A program made the translations under genes and the position numbers. The notes under the pieces were generated by a model. That model did no database searches, was not told where the DNA came from, and saw only the letters and a list, made by a program, of their open reading frames with translations. This document shows positions 6,538-8,810 of a stretch of 8,810 bases of DNA, in pieces. Each line of letters opens with the position of its first letter. Position 1 is the stretch's first letter. Origin of the DNA: Pseudomonadota bacterium (GTDB lineage: Bacteria > Pseudomonadota > Alphaproteobacteria > Rhizobiales > Hyphomicrobiaceae); contig JAEYYQ010000506.1 of assembly GCA_023428365.1 (NCBI GenBank), positions 1 to 8,810 on the forward strand. The letters run 5' to 3'.

Positions 6538-8171
6538 CCTTTTCCGACCATCTGATCATCGCGCCGATCATCATCCCGCTTTTTGCTGGCGGATTGATGC
6601 TGCTGCTCGACGGGCGCCGCCGCGAGACCATTGCCGCGATCAGCGTCCTTTCGACCTTAGCGCTGATTGCGGTTGCTATCGCACTCCTCGTCGCGATTAC
6701 GAAAGAAGATTCCGCCAATGCGACTAGGGCCTACCTTCTCGGCAACTGGCCGGCAAGCTTCGGCATCGTTCTGGTCGCTGACCGGCTTGCAGCCCTGATG
6801 CTTTTGCTCACTGCAATACTCGGGTGTGCCGCATTGCTCTTCGCGCTGGCCTCCTGGCATCGCGTCGGCAACTACTTCCATCCACTGTTCCAGTTCCTTC
6901 TTATGGGGGTGAACGGCGCATTTCTGACGGGAGACCTGTTCAATCTCTTTGTCTTCTTCGAGGTTCTGCTTGCTGCGTCCTACGGATTGGCGCTCTATGG
7001 CTCGGGACGAGCGCGCGTCAGCGCAAGCCTCCATTACATTGTGGTCAATCTCGCGGCATCGACGCTGTTTCTCATTGGCGTTAGCCTGATCTACGGCACG
7101 GCCGGTACACTCAACATGGCGGCGCTCGCCGAGCTCATTGCCGCCCTCGATCCTTCCGATCGACGGCTACTGGAAATCGGAGCGGCTGTGCTCGGTGTTG
7201 CTTTTCTTGTGAAAGCCGCCGCCTGGCCGCTCGGTTTCTGGTTGCCGCCTCTGTATGCAGCGGCCAGTGCGCCGGTGGCGGCACTCTTCGCGATCATGAC
7301 CAAGGTCGGCTTTTACGTCATTCTGCGGTTGGGATCGATAACGGCCGAGGCATCTGGCGGAGCGTCGATCTTCTTCGCCGAGGGCTGGCTATTCGGCATC
7401 GGTGTAGCGACGATATGCTTTGCGTCGATTGGGATGCTGGCATCGCAGGACTTGGGTCGTCTAGCGGGGTACAACGTGCTCGTATCATCCGGGACAATGC
7501 TGGCAGCAATCGGATTAGGCGGTGCAGAGATGGTCAGTGCAGCGCTGTTCTATCTTGTCAGCTCCACGCTGACGATTGCGGCGTTCTTCTTGCTCGTGGA
7601 GCTCGTGGAGCGCGGACGCACGCCGGCCGACGATGTCCTCGCCGTCACTCTAGAGTTCTACGGCGAGGAGGAAGAGGAAGATGCGAAAGAGGAGAATAAG
7701 GTTGGCATCGCAATCTCCGCGATCATGGGCATGCTCGGCATAGCCTTCCTGGCTTGCGCGCTGCTGCTCTCTGGCCTGCCGCCGCTGTCAGGTTTCATCG
7801 CAAAATTCGCTATTCTCAAGGGCCTCATCAACCAGTATTGGCTGACCGAAGGCGGCACCGTTTCCCTCCAAGGTTGGATATTCATTTTCGTCATTCTCGT
7901 TTCCGGACTGGCAACAATCGTCGCCCTCACACGGGCGGGGATACGAACGTTCTGGACATTCCCTGAGCGCGAACTGCCGCAGGTCCGCAGTATCGAACTG
8001 GGTGCCGTTGCCGTGCTTCTCTTCCTTTGCGCTGGCCTGACTGTCCAGGCTGGGCCCGTGATGCAATTCATGCAGATGACGGCCAGTGGACTTGAGTTGA
8101 ATCGCCCCTACATCACCGCCGTGCAAGCCCAACCACGGATTACACCGAAACAGACGGAGCAGGCGCCATGA
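6534..8171 (+). CDS. phaD: Pha/Mrp antiporter subunit D (PhaD)
   Basis: A 545-residue polytopic membrane protein of the NuoM/NuoN (proton antipo M) family, the second large ion-translocating subunit of the complex. It carries the conserved membrane glutamate E143 in NLFVFFEVLLAASYGLALYG, K227 in FLVKAAAWPLGFWLPPLYAA, K257 in AIMTKVGFYVILRL, and LSGLPPLSGFIAKFAILKG near residues 412-430. A highly acidic cytoplasmic-type linker occurs at about 374-387 (EFYGEEEEEDAKEE) between two membrane helices. The GTG start overlaps the phaC stop by four bases (GTGA). GGAG eight bases upstream, inside phaC, supports that start, and the first helix begins almost at once. The C-terminal tail of about 25 residues is polar. 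All hallmark residues are intact. Confidence 0.95.
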   Translation: MTFSDHLIIAPIIIPLFAGGLMLLLDGRRRETIAAISVLSTLALIAVAIALLVAITKEDSANATRAYLLGNWPASFGIVLVADRLAALMLLLTAILGCAALLFALASWHRVGNYFHPLFQFLLMGVNGAFLTGDLFNLFVFFEVLLAASYGLALYGSGRARVSASLHYIVVNLAASTLFLIGVSLIYGTAGTLNMAALAELIAALDPSDRRLLEIGAAVLGVAFLVKAAAWPLGFWLPPLYAAASAPVAALFAIMTKVGFYVILRLGSITAEASGGASIFFAEGWLFGIGVATICFASIGMLASQDLGRLAGYNVLVSSGTMLAAIGLGGAEMVSAALFYLVSSTLTIAAFFLLVELVERGRTPADDVLAVTLEFYGEEEEEDAKEENKVGIAISAIMGMLGIAFLACALLLSGLPPLSGFIAKFAILKGLINQYWLTEGGTVSLQGWIFIFVILVSGLATIVALTRAGIRTFWTFPERELPQVRSIELGAVAVLLFLCAGLTVQAGPVMQFMQMTASGLELNRPYITAVQAQPRITPKQTEQAP

Positions 8172-8653
8172 GGCGATGGCTACCATATCCTGTCATCACC
8201 GCGATGCTGCTGATCACTTGGCTGTTGCTTAATCAGAGCCTTGCTCCCGCACATGTCCTGCTCGGCAGTCTATTTGCCATTGCTGGATCGCAGATACTTG
8301 TGCGCCTTGAAGCGCCTCCGATGATCATCAGGCGACTGTGGATCATCTTACGGCTGGGCTTCGAGTTTTCGGTTGATATGGTGCGTTCGAATTTTCGCGT
8401 CGCCCGCTTGGTTCTCAAGGATAAGCGAGAGCGAACGCCCGGCTTCGTCCGCATTCAACTCACCGTACGCTCCCACTACAGCCTCACTGTTCTGGCGTGC
8501 ATCATCACGGCGACGCCAGGAACGAGCTGGGTCACTTATGAGCCAGCAAGCAATGTCCTGATCATTCACGTTCTTGATCTCGTCGACGATGACGACTGGG
8601 GCAAGATCATCAAGGTACGCTACGAAGGCCTGTTGAAGGAGATCTTCGAATGA
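8168..8653 (+). CDS. phaE: Pha/Mrp antiporter subunit E (PhaE)
   Basis: A 161-residue protein of the MNHE family. Two hydrophobic helices near the N-terminus (about 6-22 and 26-44) and a third at about 53-72 are followed by a cytoplasmic alpha/beta domain. The typical segment SVDMVRSNFRVARLVL, then PGFVRIQLTVRSHYSLTVLA and TATPGTSWVTYE, identifies the family. MrpE has no complex I counterpart; in characterised systems it is needed for full complex assembly or activity. Its ATG overlaps the phaD stop (ATGA) and GGAG lies eight bases upstream. Its own stop overlaps the phaF start, so it is embedded in the translationally coupled run. The length is ordinary for the family. Confidence 0.94.
   Translation: MRRWLPYPVITAMLLITWLLLNQSLAPAHVLLGSLFAIAGSQILVRLEAPPMIIRRLWIILRLGFEFSVDMVRSNFRVARLVLKDKRERTPGFVRIQLTVRSHYSLTVLACIITATPGTSWVTYEPASNVLIIHVLDLVDDDDWGKIIKVRYEGLLKEIFE
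8636..8641 (+). promoter_or_regulatory. strong Shine-Dalgarno for phaF
   Basis: AAGGAG inside the end of phaE, eight bases before the phaF ATG at 8650. It is the closest match to the consensus among the antiporter genes here. Confidence 0.6.
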
Positions 8654-8810
8654 GCACTTCGATCCTGACCGTAGCACTGATGATATCCAAGAGTTTTCTG
8701 ACGTTGGCGATGGCCGCCGCAGCCTTCCGTATCCTGCGAGGTCCGAGGGCACAGGACCGCGTATTGGGCATGGATACGCTTTACGTCAACGCTATGCTGC
8801 TCCTCCTGGT
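8650..8810 (+). CDS. phaF: Pha/Mrp antiporter subunit F (PhaF), partial
   Basis: Only the first 53 codons are inside the window; the gene runs off the right edge (family length is about 90 residues). The visible part has one helix (about 4-26), then the MrpF signature ILRGPRAQDRVLGMDTLYVN with aspartates D36 and D42, then the start of a second helix. MrpF is a small three-helix membrane subunit of the antiporter. The ATG overlaps the phaE stop by four bases (ATGA) and has a strong Shine-Dalgarno. A phaG gene is expected directly downstream in this operon type. Confidence 0.92.
   Translation, partial: MSTSILTVALMISKSFLTLAMAAAAFRILRGPRAQDRVLGMDTLYVNAMLLLL

Overview
The window looks like the chromosome (or a large replicon) of an alphaproteobacterium, probably of the Hyphomicrobiales (rhizobia and relatives). 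The evidence is moderately high GC, a rhizobial-type Pha/Mrp antiporter with fused A and B subunits, an EIIA-Ntr-like protein, and a sensor-kinase fragment of a style common in rhizobia. The genus cannot be settled from the sequence alone.

Layout. The left third (1-2500) is sparse and has an accessory character. It holds a truncated sensor histidine kinase N-terminus on the minus strand (184-774), a solitary minus-strand protein with HEPN-like features (987-1838), a gene-poor stretch, and a weak plus-strand hypothetical ORF (2210-2458). The right two thirds (2597-8810) are a compact plus-strand block: a PtsN-like PTS EIIA protein, then phaAB, phaC, phaD, phaE and the start of phaF, which is cut by the window edge. 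A phaG gene is expected just beyond.

How the genes work together. PhaAB, C, D, E, F and G form one hetero-oligomeric membrane complex of the Mrp cation/proton antiporter family (CPA3), which exports Na+ or K+ in exchange for protons and supports pH and salt adaptation. Fusion of the A and B subunits marks it as a group 2 (six-gene) system. Every junction from phaAB to phaF is a 1-nt or 4-nt stop/start overlap, so the subunits are very probably translationally coupled. The upstream EIIA protein keeps its phosphorylatable histidine. Because PTS-Ntr EIIA proteins are known regulators of K+ transport elsewhere, it is a plausible regulator of this antiporter, but that link is inference from position.

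Most interesting points: the EIIA-antiporter pairing; a possible 12-codon leader ORF with a good Shine-Dalgarno followed by a hairpin between ptsN and phaAB; and the solitary HEPN-like protein with an intact R-x4-H motif. I do not see a clearly new multi-gene system.
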